A stretch of 64,000 nt of DNA from Atriophallophorus winterbourni (Eukaryota; Platyhelminthes; Trematoda; Plagiorchiida; Microphallidae): assembly GCA_013407085.1 (NCBI GenBank), contig JACCGJ010005805.1, positions 1-64,000 of the forward strand, given 5' to 3'. Below, one piece after another: positions 38,801 to 47,806 of the stretch (positions are counted from its first letter, which is position 1; each line of letters starts with the position of its first letter). Made by a program: the position numbers and the translations under genes. The notes under the pieces are model-generated. The model saw only the letters and a program-made list of their open reading frames with translations. It had not been told where the DNA came from and did not search any database.

Positions 38801-41800
38801 AATATTTTTTCATTTCGAAGAAAACCGTGGATGGGGTCGCTTGACATCAGCAGAAATAGATGGAATCCTCACTGCCTATGCATTCCACGACGGTGAACTG
38901 AAAATTCATTGTGCAAAAATGAAGAATAGGAGAGGCGTACATCCGACATTGTAAGTTATATAACGTCGCAAAGGAAACAAAGTCAATACAACGTTGAACT
39001 AAGAATGAGCTTCTGAACAATGAATGTATTGAATAGAAATACGATAATCATCATCTGTGCATTTAAAAACCATTTCATTTCATAAAATCACACTCCCAGT
39101 TGACATCTTGGCATTGTTTCAACTAATTACAATAAACTAAAGAATGTATAACTATATTTAAACACAAACTGTGACAGTAAAGAATTTAACTGATATATAT
39201 ATATATGCCTTGACCATTGGTCATAATCTGTCTAAGCCTGGGCAACCTGACAGTATGTTAGCCCATGTGCAGTCTCTGACTGTACGGCATTTTGCCTGGA
39301 TCAGGCTTGTGCTTTCATACATCTCGAAGATCATTTCACATTATGATTTGCAAAAACGCACCTGAGTCACTCTAGGTGAAGACAGACTTGAAAGCTCAAC
39401 TATAAAAATTGTCTAGAAGCAAAAGATCTTTTGGGAGCCCTGGTGTTTTGCACAATGTATAAACGGTTGTATAAGGGCGTTCATTATTAGCGCGAAGGAA
39501 CCAGAAAATAAATTCCTTTAAATATTCGTAGAAAGCGATTTTTAATCACCTTCACAAACTAGATGACGTTGTAACTACCATATACCTTGTGAATAATTAT
39601 TAAGACGACCATTTTCACCGCGGTGGACTGCCTAAAAGGCCATATTTACACTGTCCTCTAAAAGTCTGCAACACGTGTTTCGTAGTTAATTGGGTAAATT
39701 AAATGAACCTGCGTTCGCGATCGCTTGATCTAGGTGGATATAGTTGCTACTCAATGGGTAGATTATTAAACTTAGTAACCAACGTTGTGCCTAATGAACA
39801 TTTCTGTCGAGTATCAAAAAAATGTTTACTACATCGGTGTTCAAGCTTGCTCTGAAAAATCTTTGTCTGAGTGTACGTATTTATTGAATACTGTTTTCAA
39901 TGCATTTTGCGGGAACTGTCCGAAAATTGGTCTACGTGAGCTCGGTGTGTATCCCGCACGCTTAATCTTAGTCTCGTACTGACGATTTATTTTCACAAAT
40001 CAGTGTGATTTATGAATTCAATTGTTTTATTAACGTCGTGGAGAGTTTGGTTTCATTAATTTATCCAACAATCTAAGCCTGTGGTATTTTGGTTCTTGTA
40101 AATATTGGTAGCATCTTTACTCTTATAAATATGGCTTTTTATTCATTTTAAATTGGTAAAACAACGCTGAAAACCATTTATTTGGGATAAATTGTATGCA
40201 TTCTATTCCAGAACCAGCAACAACGATGGACACGAAGTCGACGGTCAGCCCAGTTCAACATCATTAATCATCGATCGAAACCACTATGGGAACGTGTATC
40301 AATTTTCGTGTTTGGATGCGGAATCTAATGTCGTCGGTTCTGAATATTTTTTGGAAATATCGGCAGGTGATTACACTATCTATTCACTATTATCTTGAAC
40401 ATTAGTCAAATTACAATGTTTCGATCATGAGAGCAATAATACCAACCTAAGAGATACAACACTTATAAGTATAATATTAATCGTTCCATGCACACGAAAA
40501 CGAAACTTTTTGTTAAACGTTCAAGGTACATTTATTCACAAAAGAACATTTAACATATCATCAGTAAATGTATGCGAATGACCATTCTTTTTCAAACGTT
40601 TCTTGTTTCAGGTTCAGAACACATCGCATTCACGGTTGAGCAAAATAACGAGGACAAGTTGAGCTTTATTGTGTGTCTCACAAATGTAAAACTTGTCAAT
40701 TTAAACAAACAGATTCGAAAAACCAAACGAGATAGTGGGGAGACTGCCCTCTGTCCAGCTGCGTACACTTTGCTTTATAAACCAATTGAGGAAGAAAGAA
40801 TGCATTCGAGACAATTTGACTGCGAACAACGCTGTGTCACCGTTGAGGCTGAGTTGAAAGGTTGGTCTATCCCCAACTAGTGTATTACTCTATCATCAGT
40901 GGGTTGAACATCAATGAACACAAAATACCTTCTGTCACTAGGCTAAAGTTAATGTTTTTCAACACCTGTTTTTCGCTGCACTGATCAGAATTTTTAGGAT
41001 AATATTGCTATAGTACTACGGAAATTTATCTCTTATCAGTAGTGTCCGAATAGTTTGAATTGATTTAATACCTAAATGTTTTGGCGATAACATTAACGCG
41101 TGTGTTTAATTCGGATATACGAAGAGTGCTGAGATATCAGCACAGAATCAAAGTAATACGGCACCATCTCACTTTCATTTATAAAATTGTTTCTACTGCT
41201 GTACACACTCGAAGACACTTATTGCATGTGTAGTTAGAAACTGACATGGGGTCACATCGTACCATTGTACATAGCAAGTTGATGTATTGATTGTAGGCGC
41301 CGTTTTTCAAGTATCTTTCAAACTTCTTTCTGGAATACTTAACTCTCCATGCATGATGATATTTTAAACACAATTTAACTTAATTGATCAAATAATCATC
41401 ATTTGTTTGCTATACACATGCAAAACTCTACTCGTTATGAAATTTGTCATTATGTGGGATTGTGAATGCTTCGTATTGTTAAACATTTATACTCGATAAT
41501 TTGAGAGTGTAAATCAACGTTAAAGAATACTGACAAAGTCTTTTAGCGAAAATGTTTGAAATACCACCGAGAGGACATGATTTTAGTGGTTAAGCATTAA
41601 CTTTCTTTAAAAAAATCATATTTTCGAAATGCAATCCACGGTCCTGGTGTTTACGGGACATTTAAACATGTTTTTAATTGAATATCAATATCTTTTTTTA
41701 CTTGCCTAACTTGATTAAACTTTTGAGAGAGAGCATTAAAAACCGAAGACAACTGTCCTGATGATCGTGGATTACACCACATCTCATTACTTCTAATATT

Positions 41801-42089
41801 ATCTGACAATTTTCTTACAGAAACAAACTACACGATTCAAGTTCAATTAGCAATGGAACCGTTCCCGTTGCTCACATCGAATGCTTTTCATCTGGAATTT
41901 GTCAAACAAAAGAAATTGAGTTCAGTTGCAATGTTTGGCCTCGTTTTTGCCTTGTTGTTGATAATTGCTGCGGTGGTGGTTGGCGTATTATTCATGAAGC
42001 AAATTTTAATTCGCGTTCTTAAAATTCAAGGAAAATACAAGAAGGAAAAATTACACGAAAAAGATATTGAACTTGAGTTGAAGGTTTAA
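26799..42089 (+). CDS. Ig/FnIII-domain type I membrane protein, 11 exons (genomic span)
   Basis: Eleven exons chain with compatible phases and GT/AG borders into about 686 residues. A signal peptide (residues 1-21) is followed by Ig1 (C54, W69, C111), Ig2 (C152, W164, C210), Ig3, Ig4 (Cys pair kept, no obvious core Trp), Ig5, an FnIII-like module, a helix of about 23 residues near 632-655 and a 30-residue charged tail. Every Ig fold is divided by an intron. This is the architecture of adhesion or receptor molecules of the Ig superfamily, acting at the cell surface; no specific orthologue is recognised and the ligand is unknown. Exons 5 and 8 each contain a one-base frame disturbance, so the locus is either mildly pseudogenised or carries sequence errors. 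Intron 6 is about 5.2 kb because it holds antisense LINE sequence. Exons 6-10 are repeated in inverse orientation at 1-8609. The structure is well supported; intactness is not. Confidence 0.85.
27511..27953. repeat. Tandem pair of ~222-bp units in intron 1
   Basis: AACAAAGTAATGTGTTGCTC at 27511 and ACCAAAGTGATGTGTTGCTC at 27734 start two units. Both contain a TAAGTGGT.AACAATGTTATAC block and end in CAAGGCGCTT.TGTATGACCAA or the like, where a third unit would start at 27954. Confidence 0.75.
28671..28770 (+). CDS. Ig receptor exon 2: first half of Ig1
   Basis: The acceptor AACTTTCAG and donor GTGAGT bound 100 bases that join exon 1 in phase 1 and leave in phase 2. The piece carries the B-strand pattern VPQLKC (first Ig1 cysteine). 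Confidence 0.8.
29662..29864 (+). CDS. Ig receptor exon 3: second half of Ig1
   Basis: The acceptor TTCATTTACAG and donor GTAAGT bound 203 bases. It holds the core Trp (QGWIQL) and the classic Ig F-strand EEGDYVCSVTG followed by a TTLKID G-strand. Phase goes from 2 to 1. Confidence 0.85.
30288..30315. repeat. (GAT)n microsatellite
   Basis: An uninterrupted run of TGATGA triplets in intron 3. Confidence 0.9.
30903..31051 (+). CDS. Ig receptor exon 4: first half of Ig2
   Basis: 149 bases between ATTTTAG and GTAAGA. It encodes LVGESIILVCVSLGNPLPTY then KW, a textbook I-set B/C-strand with Cys and Trp 12 residues apart. It enters in phase 1 and leaves in phase 0. Confidence 0.85.
31370..31524 (+). 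CDS. Ig receptor exon 5: second half of Ig2, one-base frame disturbance
   Basis: From acceptor CTAACTTCAG the phase-0 frame gives DLYISNIQLQHAGTYRCEAP, the E-F strands with the second Ig2 cysteine, then hits TAA after HPHR near 31483. The G-strand (SDYYILNV) and the phase-1 donor GTGAGT that fits exon 6 lie in another frame. The 155-base length is one more than the phases require. So there is one extra base (or two lost) around 31475-31485. An internal GTAAAC could end the exon early but would not fit exon 6. Confidence 0.7.
32194..32369 (+). CDS. Ig receptor exon 6: first half of Ig3
   Basis: 176 bases between AATGCAG and GTGAGT. It encodes HKASVYCYI and the core TVSWLKNGEKL. It enters in phase 1 and leaves in phase 0. 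It is base-for-base identical to its inverted copy at 8434-8609. Confidence 0.85.
32552..35842 (-). mobile_element. Degraded RTE/Nimb-like LINE in intron 6 (right arm)
   Basis: The mirror image of 4960-8250 with the same fragments in the same order on the - strand (EN near 34950-35432, RT start 33972-34196, C-terminal part 32840-33253). The shared insertion site shows it was in intron 6 before the segment was duplicated. It is antisense to the host gene and makes intron 6 its longest intron. Confidence 0.75.
36508..36868 (-). mobile_element. RTE-like LINE C-terminal fragment (right arm)
   Basis: The mirror of 3930-4290, retaining the RLRWLG..VLRIP.HRLPKR box in broken form. Confidence 0.55.
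37553..37813 (+). CDS. Ig receptor exon 7: end of Ig3 and start of Ig4
   Basis: 261 bases (87 codons, phase 0 at both ends) between GGGATAG and GTAAGT. It encodes NLNMGYSAMVQCNYSNENG, the F-strand of Ig3, then the first half of Ig4 with PTTLVCKETG. No Trp follows at the usual spacing. It differs from the left-arm copy at 6 bases, five of which change residues, all within Ig4. Confidence 0.85.
38236..38313 (+). mobile_element. 77-79-bp CR1 3'-end insertion, right arm only
   Basis: Absent from the left arm (site near 2570). It ends in CTTGAATCTTGAATCTTGAA, and the preceding ATATTTAC..TGGTAATTGT..GTGCTTTTTGCGACCATAAA aligns to the 3' end of CR1-A (TGGTTACTGT..ACTTTTTGGACCATTAAAA). GATGT occurs on both sides as a probable short target duplication. 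Confidence 0.8.
38693..38950 (+). CDS. Ig receptor exon 8: end of Ig4 and start of Ig5, frameshifted
   Basis: Between TTCCAAACAG and GTAAGT. The incoming frame gives DSGEYECSAGNRSGG, a canonical Ig F-strand, but downstream Ig5 sequence (DQEGPQIFFHFEEN, GELKIHCAKM) lies one base off. Length is 258 here and 257 in the left-arm copy, which reads through. The extra base is in the GAATGTTCAGCAGGAAACC stretch or the following run of five G. Confidence 0.75.
39229..39320 (+). repeat. S1 repeat (right-arm copy)
   Basis: The mirror of 1526-1616: TCTAAGCCTGGGCAACCTGA, CAGTCTCTGACTG hairpin, GCCTGGATCAGGC hairpin, TGTGCTTTCATAC. Confidence 0.75.
40212..40366 (+). CDS. Ig receptor exon 9: second half of Ig5
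   Basis: 155 bases between CTATTCCAG and the GTGATT donor. It encodes HYGNVYQFSCLDAESNVVG, the closing Cys of Ig5, and EYFLEI. Phase 2 in, phase 1 out. Identical to the left copy at 478-632. Confidence 0.85.
40612..40860 (+). CDS. Ig receptor exon 10: FnIII-like membrane-proximal module, part 1
   Basis: 249 bases after TTCTTGTTTCAG, phase 1 in and out (donor GTTGGT is weak). It contains four Cys and strands such as HIAFTVEQ and AYTLLYKP. The fold call (FnIII-like) is an inference from strand pattern and position between Ig5 and the membrane. Confidence 0.7.
41821..42089 (+). CDS. Ig receptor exon 11: end of FnIII, transmembrane helix, cytoplasmic tail
   Basis: After TTTTCTTACAG, 269 bases run to TAA. 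NYTIQVQLAMEPFPLLTSN resembles the last FnIII strands. A hydrophobic run (MFGLVFALLLIIAAVVVGVL) is the membrane anchor, followed by a Lys-rich then Glu-rich tail. No canonical signalling motif is visible. Confidence 0.85.
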
Positions 42090-42389
42090 ATGTTCAATGT
42101 CGCGCTTTCACATGCTGAGCATCTGTAAACTCATTTTTAACGCTGCATTCGCTGGATTTTTTTTAAATACAAATGAATTAATCGTATTGTCATTATTATC
42201 AAAAAAACTGGGAGTGTAATTGAATAGAACTTCATCCAATAACTAGAATTCAATTTAACTCAAGTCATGGTCTACAGATGATATAGCTTTACAAAAACCA
42301 CTGAAAAATCTAGAAATTATGAATAACATAGTGAGTCAGGAATCAGGTGAAACTCCATAGGGCTGAAACTGTTTTCAGTTGGTTGGATG

Positions 42390-42870
42390 GGGTCAAGATG
42401 GATAGTTTACTTCGATACAAGGGTTCATCCACACACTCAAGTCCTTCAACTTGTCAGTGCTTTTCAAGAAAATGGAAACCGAGGTTGTGATAGAACTCGG
42501 AATGTCTACAAACGGTCAATACCTTGCATTGTCTGACATTGAAAGGTAGTTCATTTCTAACTGACAAGTTTTGTAAGGCATCGAGTTCCAGCTGAAGCTG
42601 TCTGGAATCCTCAGCTGTGCGTTCTTTCGTCCACAGCTTGATGTCATCCGCAAATGAAAACATTTTACAGCAAATACGTTTAGGTAAGTCGATTACATAC
42701 ATCAGAAAAATAATTGGTTCAAGCAATTACATACACTCGTTACTGCAATAGATCGTGACAAAGCACCATCAACACTTACTCGAATGACACGGTCGCAGAG
42801 ATAATCCTCCAACAAGGCTAGTAATGAACCCTTGATGCCGCATTGCTCCATTTTAGTAGAAGCCGACTGT
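42390..42870 (-). mobile_element. CR1-type LINE fragment G
   Basis: Decayed RT pieces: QCGIKGSLLALLEDYLCDRV, VDGALSRSIAVTS, then IIFLMYVIDLPKRICC, FSFADDIKLWTKE and NLSVRNELPFNVRQCKVL. It lacks the start of the RT and abuts the 3' tail of CR1-B. The FADD box survives. Confidence 0.75.
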
Positions 42871-42977
42871 GGTTCAAAGTGATTCAAAGTTGTAATTGTC
42901 TAAAAAGCATTTAGCTTAACAATAACCATAGGATGGAGTTATGAGGTATATACAATAAAAAAGAAGAACAGGAAAGC

Positions 42978-44539
42978 TCACGTAGTGTAAATCGTATCAA
43001 AGTTTGGGTTGTCTCTCAAGTGTTTGTCCAAATTAGCTTTAAAAATATCCAGGTTGGCTGAGTGTGTAACAGTGGAGGGGAGGGTGTTCCATGTGAAACT
43101 TACACGTACAGCATACGAATATTTTCGACAGTTCAGTCTTGAAGTGGGAATAAGCACTGAAAGTTCATGTTTTCGACTGGCACGGGGTGGCGAGCATGTG
43201 AAAAGTTTGGACAAGGGATGTTTGGGGACGTGCATAATATTTTACATCAGTATGAGGTCACCGCTTAGTCGACGACAGCGAAAGTCGAAAAGATTGAGAC
43301 TCCTCAAACGTTCTTCATATGGTTTAGCAGCTAGTCCGGGTACAAGCTTTGTGGTTCGGTGGTAAATACGCTGCAGAAGATTGATGTCTTTCTGAAGCCA
43401 GGGTGACCAAGCCTGAACAGCGTACTCCATCGCTGGTCTCAGATAGGTGTTCATGATACGGGGCACCGACTGATTGGAGAATCTGCCGAAAATTCGTCTC
43501 AATAACGCTAATACTTGTGACGCCTTTTTGTAAGCCGCTTTGCACTGCAGTGAAGTCTTCAGACTTGAACTGGTCCAAACACCCAAATCCTTCTCTTCAG
43601 TTGTCCAGACGAGTTGGTGGGACCCAAGAGTGTAGTTGTAATTAACAGTCTTTCCAATGTTTAACGCCCTGCACTTTTGGAAGTTGAATGGTAGTTTGTT
43701 TCTCAAAGACCAATCTTGCAATGTGTTTAGATCCTTCTGCAAAGTTTCACAGTCATCATTGGTACGTATGCTTCTCCAAAGCTTCATATCGTCTGCAAAT
43801 AACATAATCTTGCATTTAACACGCTCGGGAATGTCGTTTGCGTAGATCAAAAACAAAATCGGTCCGAGGACAGAACCCTGGGGCACTCCGCCGTTAACTC
43901 TGACTTGGGCACTCCTGTCGCGTAAATAGTTTTCTAGCCAAGCAAGAAGTTTTCCTGTTATCCCGTGCAATTCAAGTTTCTGGATTAAAATACTATGATT
44001 GACGCGGTCGAAAGCCTTTGACATGTCTAAAAAGCATGCGTGGATGGAGTAACCATTGTCCACAGACTCAGTCCAGTCGTTTAAGTTGAGCAAGAGGTTA
44101 GATAGACATGAGTGATGTTTCCTGAAACCGTGCTGTTCAGTCGCAAGCAGTCTATTGTTTTCGAGGTGATGGGTGATCTTTTCCGCTACTAAACTCTCTA
44201 GCACTTTAGAAATACTGGCAACAACGTAACTGGTCTATAGTTCGCAGCGTCAGATCGACTCCCGCCCTTGTAGATTGGTGTGATGATACCAGATTTCCAT
44301 TCCGCGGGAACGATACTATTTTCGAGCGAAATTTGGAATAATGTGCTGAGTGGACCACACAATGAGGATGCGCATCGTTTGAGGATTAAAGGAGTGATTC
44401 CATCTGCTCCTGGTGACTTTGCGGTATTCAAACGAAGAAGTCTGAGCATGACACACTCATTGTTTATTGAGATTTCATTTAGTATTTCATTGGAAATGCC
44501 GATCGAATGCGGCGTAAGATGCACTGATTCCTTGGGCAA
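42978..44539 (-). pseudogene. CR1-B ORF2 C-terminal part: reverse transcriptase
   Basis: LNTAKSPGADGITPLILKRC and NYRPVTLLPV lie in the first frame; after a frameshift near 44200, LESLVAEKI, EQHGFRKHHSC, HACFLDMSKAFDRVNHSI, GVPQGSVLGPILFLIYANDI and LFADDMKLW follow in one long frame to 43242. One stop separates that from the last 80 codons (FTWNTLPSTV, FKANLDKHL). All catalytic motifs survive; only the frame breaks disable it. Confidence 0.9.
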
Positions 44540-45906
44540 AAAACTTTGCAGTAGTAACCTGCAAGAACTTCGGCAGCCTCGAACGCAGTCGTAGTTAGAC
44601 CATGAGGAGTGCGTAGTGCTGAGATTCCTGGCTTAATTTTTGATGTAGTATTAACTATCTGGTACAGAACTTTGGGGTTCCGCCCCATCATGGTCAGTAG
44701 TCTTGCCTGATGAGACTGCTTATCCTCGGTGATAAGAGAGGTGACTTTGTTCCTCAACAGACGATATGTTTCCCAATTATCTGGCATCGGATTGTGGACA
44801 TAGTTTTTCCATGCATCGTTGCGTATCTTAATCCACTTCCTTGTGCGGCTTCTCAATGTGAAGGTAAATCGTTTTTTCGCTGTCTTTGGCACAAATCTGG
44901 AATGTAGGTTTATTCCATCACACAGCTTCTCTATGAAGTTTACCCAAGAACGATGCACGTCCGTGGTGTCTGGTTTCCAGTCAGAAATCGTTCGAAGAGC
45001 ATTGTGAAGACTTCCAATATCCAGTTGTAGTTTTGTTTTGTTGATGTCATTCGTTCTCTCAGCTTGACAAACATAATCGAATAAGAGGACCAGGTGGTCG
45101 CTAGAACCCAATGGAGTTTCGTAGCTCAGATTTTCGACCGCATGTTCCTCACTCGTTAGTATTAGATCCAGGACAGATGGCATGTTACCATCTCTATATC
45201 TAGTGTTATCAAAGACGTGGTTATAAAAAGGAATATCGAAGATCAGTTCTTGAAACGCATCGTCGAGCGAATTCGTTGAAAGAGCATTTTTCTTCATCAA
45301 GTTTGGAAGGTTGAAGTCTCCCATAAACAGGAGTGGCGTTTGAAATCTGGCAGCCAGAAGTCGAAATTTCTGAAGTAGTTCAACATTGTGCGCGTCACTT
45401 GCGCTTGGAGCCCGATAAATCACGCCAACAATGCAATCATCTCCAGTAGTCAGCTCAATTGAGCACCACAGAGTATCCTGTACACGTAGGTCAATATCGT
45501 CAATTTCTCTGCAGGATAACTGTTGGTTGTAGTAAAGTGCTACGCCACCGCCGCGTCCCACACGGTCTTGACGGAGAAGACACATTCCTTTTAATCCCAT
45601 TTCATTGTCTGATAAATGAGGTTCAAACCATGTTTCGGTAATTGCAACTAAGTCCGGTGAGTGCTGTGTACATACGGTATCAAGCTCCTGTATTTTGTTT
45701 CTCAGACACTGCGCATTTGTATAGAGACACTTAATCGTTTTATGGGTTAACAATGATGGACAATGTGAAAGGCTAATTTTAGTTCCAAGTTGTGATATGT
45801 TTGGCAAAGATTGAGGGTTAGTATGCATAAATTCAATCCGGTTCACAGTATACAGCTGAGGCGTTGAAGTCGTTTCTACTTTTCCGACTCGGCATGAGTC
45901 GGACAC
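44479..45906 (-). CDS. CR1-B ORF2 N-terminal part: intact APE-like endonuclease
   Basis: 475 uninterrupted codons. TIKCLYTNAQCLRNKI, AITETWF (catalytic Glu), GRGGGVALYYNQQL, GVIYRAPSASDAH, LLFMGDFNLPNLM (Asp/Asn of the core), PSVLDLILTSEE and GSSDHLVLLFDYV (His near the end) are all present, so the domain could fold. The link to RT follows (RSRTRKWIKIRN, LLRNKVTSLITEDK, NPKVLYQIVN) before a frameshift near 44535. It supplies target nicking for retrotransposition. Confidence 0.85.
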   Translation of the reverse strand: MSDSCRVGKVETTSTPQLYTVNRIEFMHTNPQSLPNISQLGTKISLSHCPSLLTHKTIKCLYTNAQCLRNKIQELDTVCTQHSPDLVAITETWFEPHLSDNEMGLKGMCLLRQDRVGRGGGVALYYNQQLSCREIDDIDLRVQDTLWCSIELTTGDDCIVGVIYRAPSASDAHNVELLQKFRLLAARFQTPLLFMGDFNLPNLMKKNALSTNSLDDAFQELIFDIPFYNHVFDNTRYRDGNMPSVLDLILTSEEHAVENLSYETPLGSSDHLVLLFDYVCQAERTNDINKTKLQLDIGSLHNALRTISDWKPDTTDVHRSWVNFIEKLCDGINLHSRFVPKTAKKRFTFTLRSRTRKWIKIRNDAWKNYVHNPMPDNWETYRLLRNKVTSLITEDKQSHQARLLTMMGRNPKVLYQIVNTTSKIKPGISALRTPHGLTTTAFEAAEVLAGYYCKVFCPRNQCILRRIRSAFPMKY

Positions 45907-47260
45907 AGATCGTTTTTTGGAGAGCTAATTGAAATGACTTGAATTGGGCTTGTGAGTGGTATACTGTCTGCAGTATCCAGTTTATTTGTTTTCGGAGCAC
46001 TCATTCTGACACCACTTGGTAGCTTGCGACTGTTTTGAGTCCATTGTGCTCGAATTAAATCAGCCATATTGCTAGTCAGGAAGGTGATTTTAACCGGTCG
46101 GGGTCCATCCCCTTTGTATTTGATGGACTTGGGTATCCTGAACGTATCTATTGCGACAGTGTCGTTTACATCGATAGTTTCGGATATAAACTTCCATTGT
46201 TGTCTATCGTGTTTTTCTGTTTGATTAGGTGCTAGATTTTCAGCACACTCAGGAACACCAAGCAGTACTAAACTTCCTAAACTTCATGCTGATGCCGGAT
46301 CGGAGGCTTTTGATTTTCGTTCCCACCATGGGAGATCAGCGAAAATACGGATTTTTGAGCCAGCAACACTCCTTAATAAGTATGAGTCTAATAGTATGTT
46401 TTCCAGGTCGTTTTCGTTCTCCAATATCACTTTGAGTAATCTCGGATCACCCTGGTGGGGTGATTTCGAGTATCGACTTAAACGAACTTTAGCTGAGGGT
46501 TTAATGGGAACCAGGTTCATCATGTCACAGAGTCTGCTCCATTCGGCTAAATCGTGCTTTTTCCTGTCGTCGAACAGTGCATCATTTGTTTCAGGAACGT
46601 TAGAGCAAATTACGCTGAGACTATGGGTCTTCTTCATTAAACCACCAGCGGGTTGCACCGGTGCTGGTCGTTGAGGTGTCTCACTGTTGACTGTATTCGT
46701 TTTCCTCTTTACATTCACAGCAGATGCTGTCTTACGCGACTTAGTAACGAAATCATCTCTATGGCTCCTTTGTTGTCGCATTGGATCACCACTAATCACC
46801 GAAGATGCACCACTAACCAAAGTTGACTTTTATGGTGTTTTATCGGCGTTGGATATATCGCTGATTTCCGCTACGGGCGATGATGCATGAAAACCTGTTC
46901 ATTCGCGATTATAGCAATTTCAACTCGCTGTAGACTTTGCTCTAGAGCAGACATTCGTTTTTCGATTTTGTCTTCAAAGTCTTTAGATTTCTCTAAATCG
47001 AGAGCTGATATTGTCCTACAAACGGTGTCTTTAATGTTGTGGCGAACGCCTTCATTCGATTGTCTACAGTTAATACAAACAAAACAAACAGATGGATGTT
47101 TCTCGTCGTTCACAAGACGCACACAGTCATCAGTCAAATTGTTCTCACATGACGCGTGTTGACGGAACCCGCAAAAAGTACATTTAACTGAAACGCTATC
47201 ACCGCTTACCGGGGTTAGACATGTGATGCAGAGGTCACACGGATCCCGTGTCGCGGTCAC
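45876..47260 (-). pseudogene. CR1-B ORF1: PHD-like finger and RRM-like domains
   Basis: Three frames cover it. Frame 1 (47260-46871) has CDLCITCLTPVSGD, VKCTFCGFRQHASCEN and VCFVCINC, then a coiled-coil-like tail (KIEKRMSALEQSLQRVEIAI). Frame 2 (46820-46284) has a basic linker, SVICSNVPETNDALFDDRKK and PRLLKVILENENDLENILL. Frame 3 (46067-45876) is the C-terminus. It binds element RNA by family analogy. The first frame is open upstream through GTG into the hAT border, so the true start is not visible. Confidence 0.8.
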
Positions 47261-47299
47261 AGCAAGATCGATCGATTTGTTTGTGTGGGCGGTTGGAAC

Positions 47300-47520
47300 C
47301 AGACAATAACGAATACTTCGCTCTGGGATTTAAAGCGAAGCGAAGGTGCGAAGCGAAGCGAATATTGTTGAATATTCGCTTCGCTATCGCCATGGCGAAG
47401 GGCAAAATAAAACTTCGCTAAAAATTCGATATACTTCGCTTCGCTTAAAACGAAGTGCAAGTTCAAACTTCGCCGTAAACGAATATTAGCGAAGTCTTCG
47501 CTAAAAGCGAAGTGTTCATT
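47300..47520. repeat. hAT left terminal inverted repeat and subterminal repeats
   Basis: CAGACAATAACGAATACTTC opens the element. After it, GCGAAGCGAA-type motifs recur in both orientations at about 47330-47515, the usual arrangement of transposase-binding repeats. Confidence 0.85.
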
Positions 47521-47806
47521 TTTGTACTTTAATATTTTAACCCTTCTACGGGAATTGTTTTTGATGTTGACACTTGTTAATAGACACCGCCAGACAAGTG
47601 AACTCCGATGGTGACTGAAAGTACCGACGTAAGCCAGTTAGCAACAGACTGCTTGTTTATTTGCTATAAGCTAACATTTGAGGTGGTAACTAGTGTTACG
47701 GTCAGTAGACAAAGGTTTGTTCTTTTTTGTACTTTAATATTTTGTCTGCTATTTATTGTCTGCTATAAATAGGATGAAAATTTAATTGTCTCATCATAGT
47801 TTCATC

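Larger units (their letters stand above)
31927..40843 (+). repeat. Right arm of large inverted duplication
   Basis: Homologous in inverse orientation to 1-8876 and lying inside the Ig receptor gene, from intron 5 through exon 10. The homology presumably continues beyond 40843, but the matching sequence is outside the window. Confidence 0.95.
42873..47299 (-). mobile_element. CR1-type LINE copy B, nearly full length
   Basis: It contains both ORFs and the 3' tail (AATCACTTTGAACC with ACAACTTTG, reverse strand, at 42871-42890). It is the least decayed LINE here: the endonuclease ORF is intact over 475 codons. Its 5' end is lost at the left end of the hAT element at 47300. Confidence 0.9.

Noticed and set aside
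39785..39982. Exon between Ig exons 8 and 9
   Set aside because: Exon 8 (phase 2) joins exon 9 directly in phase, and no acceptor before this frame avoids a stop; kept only as a low-interest observation.
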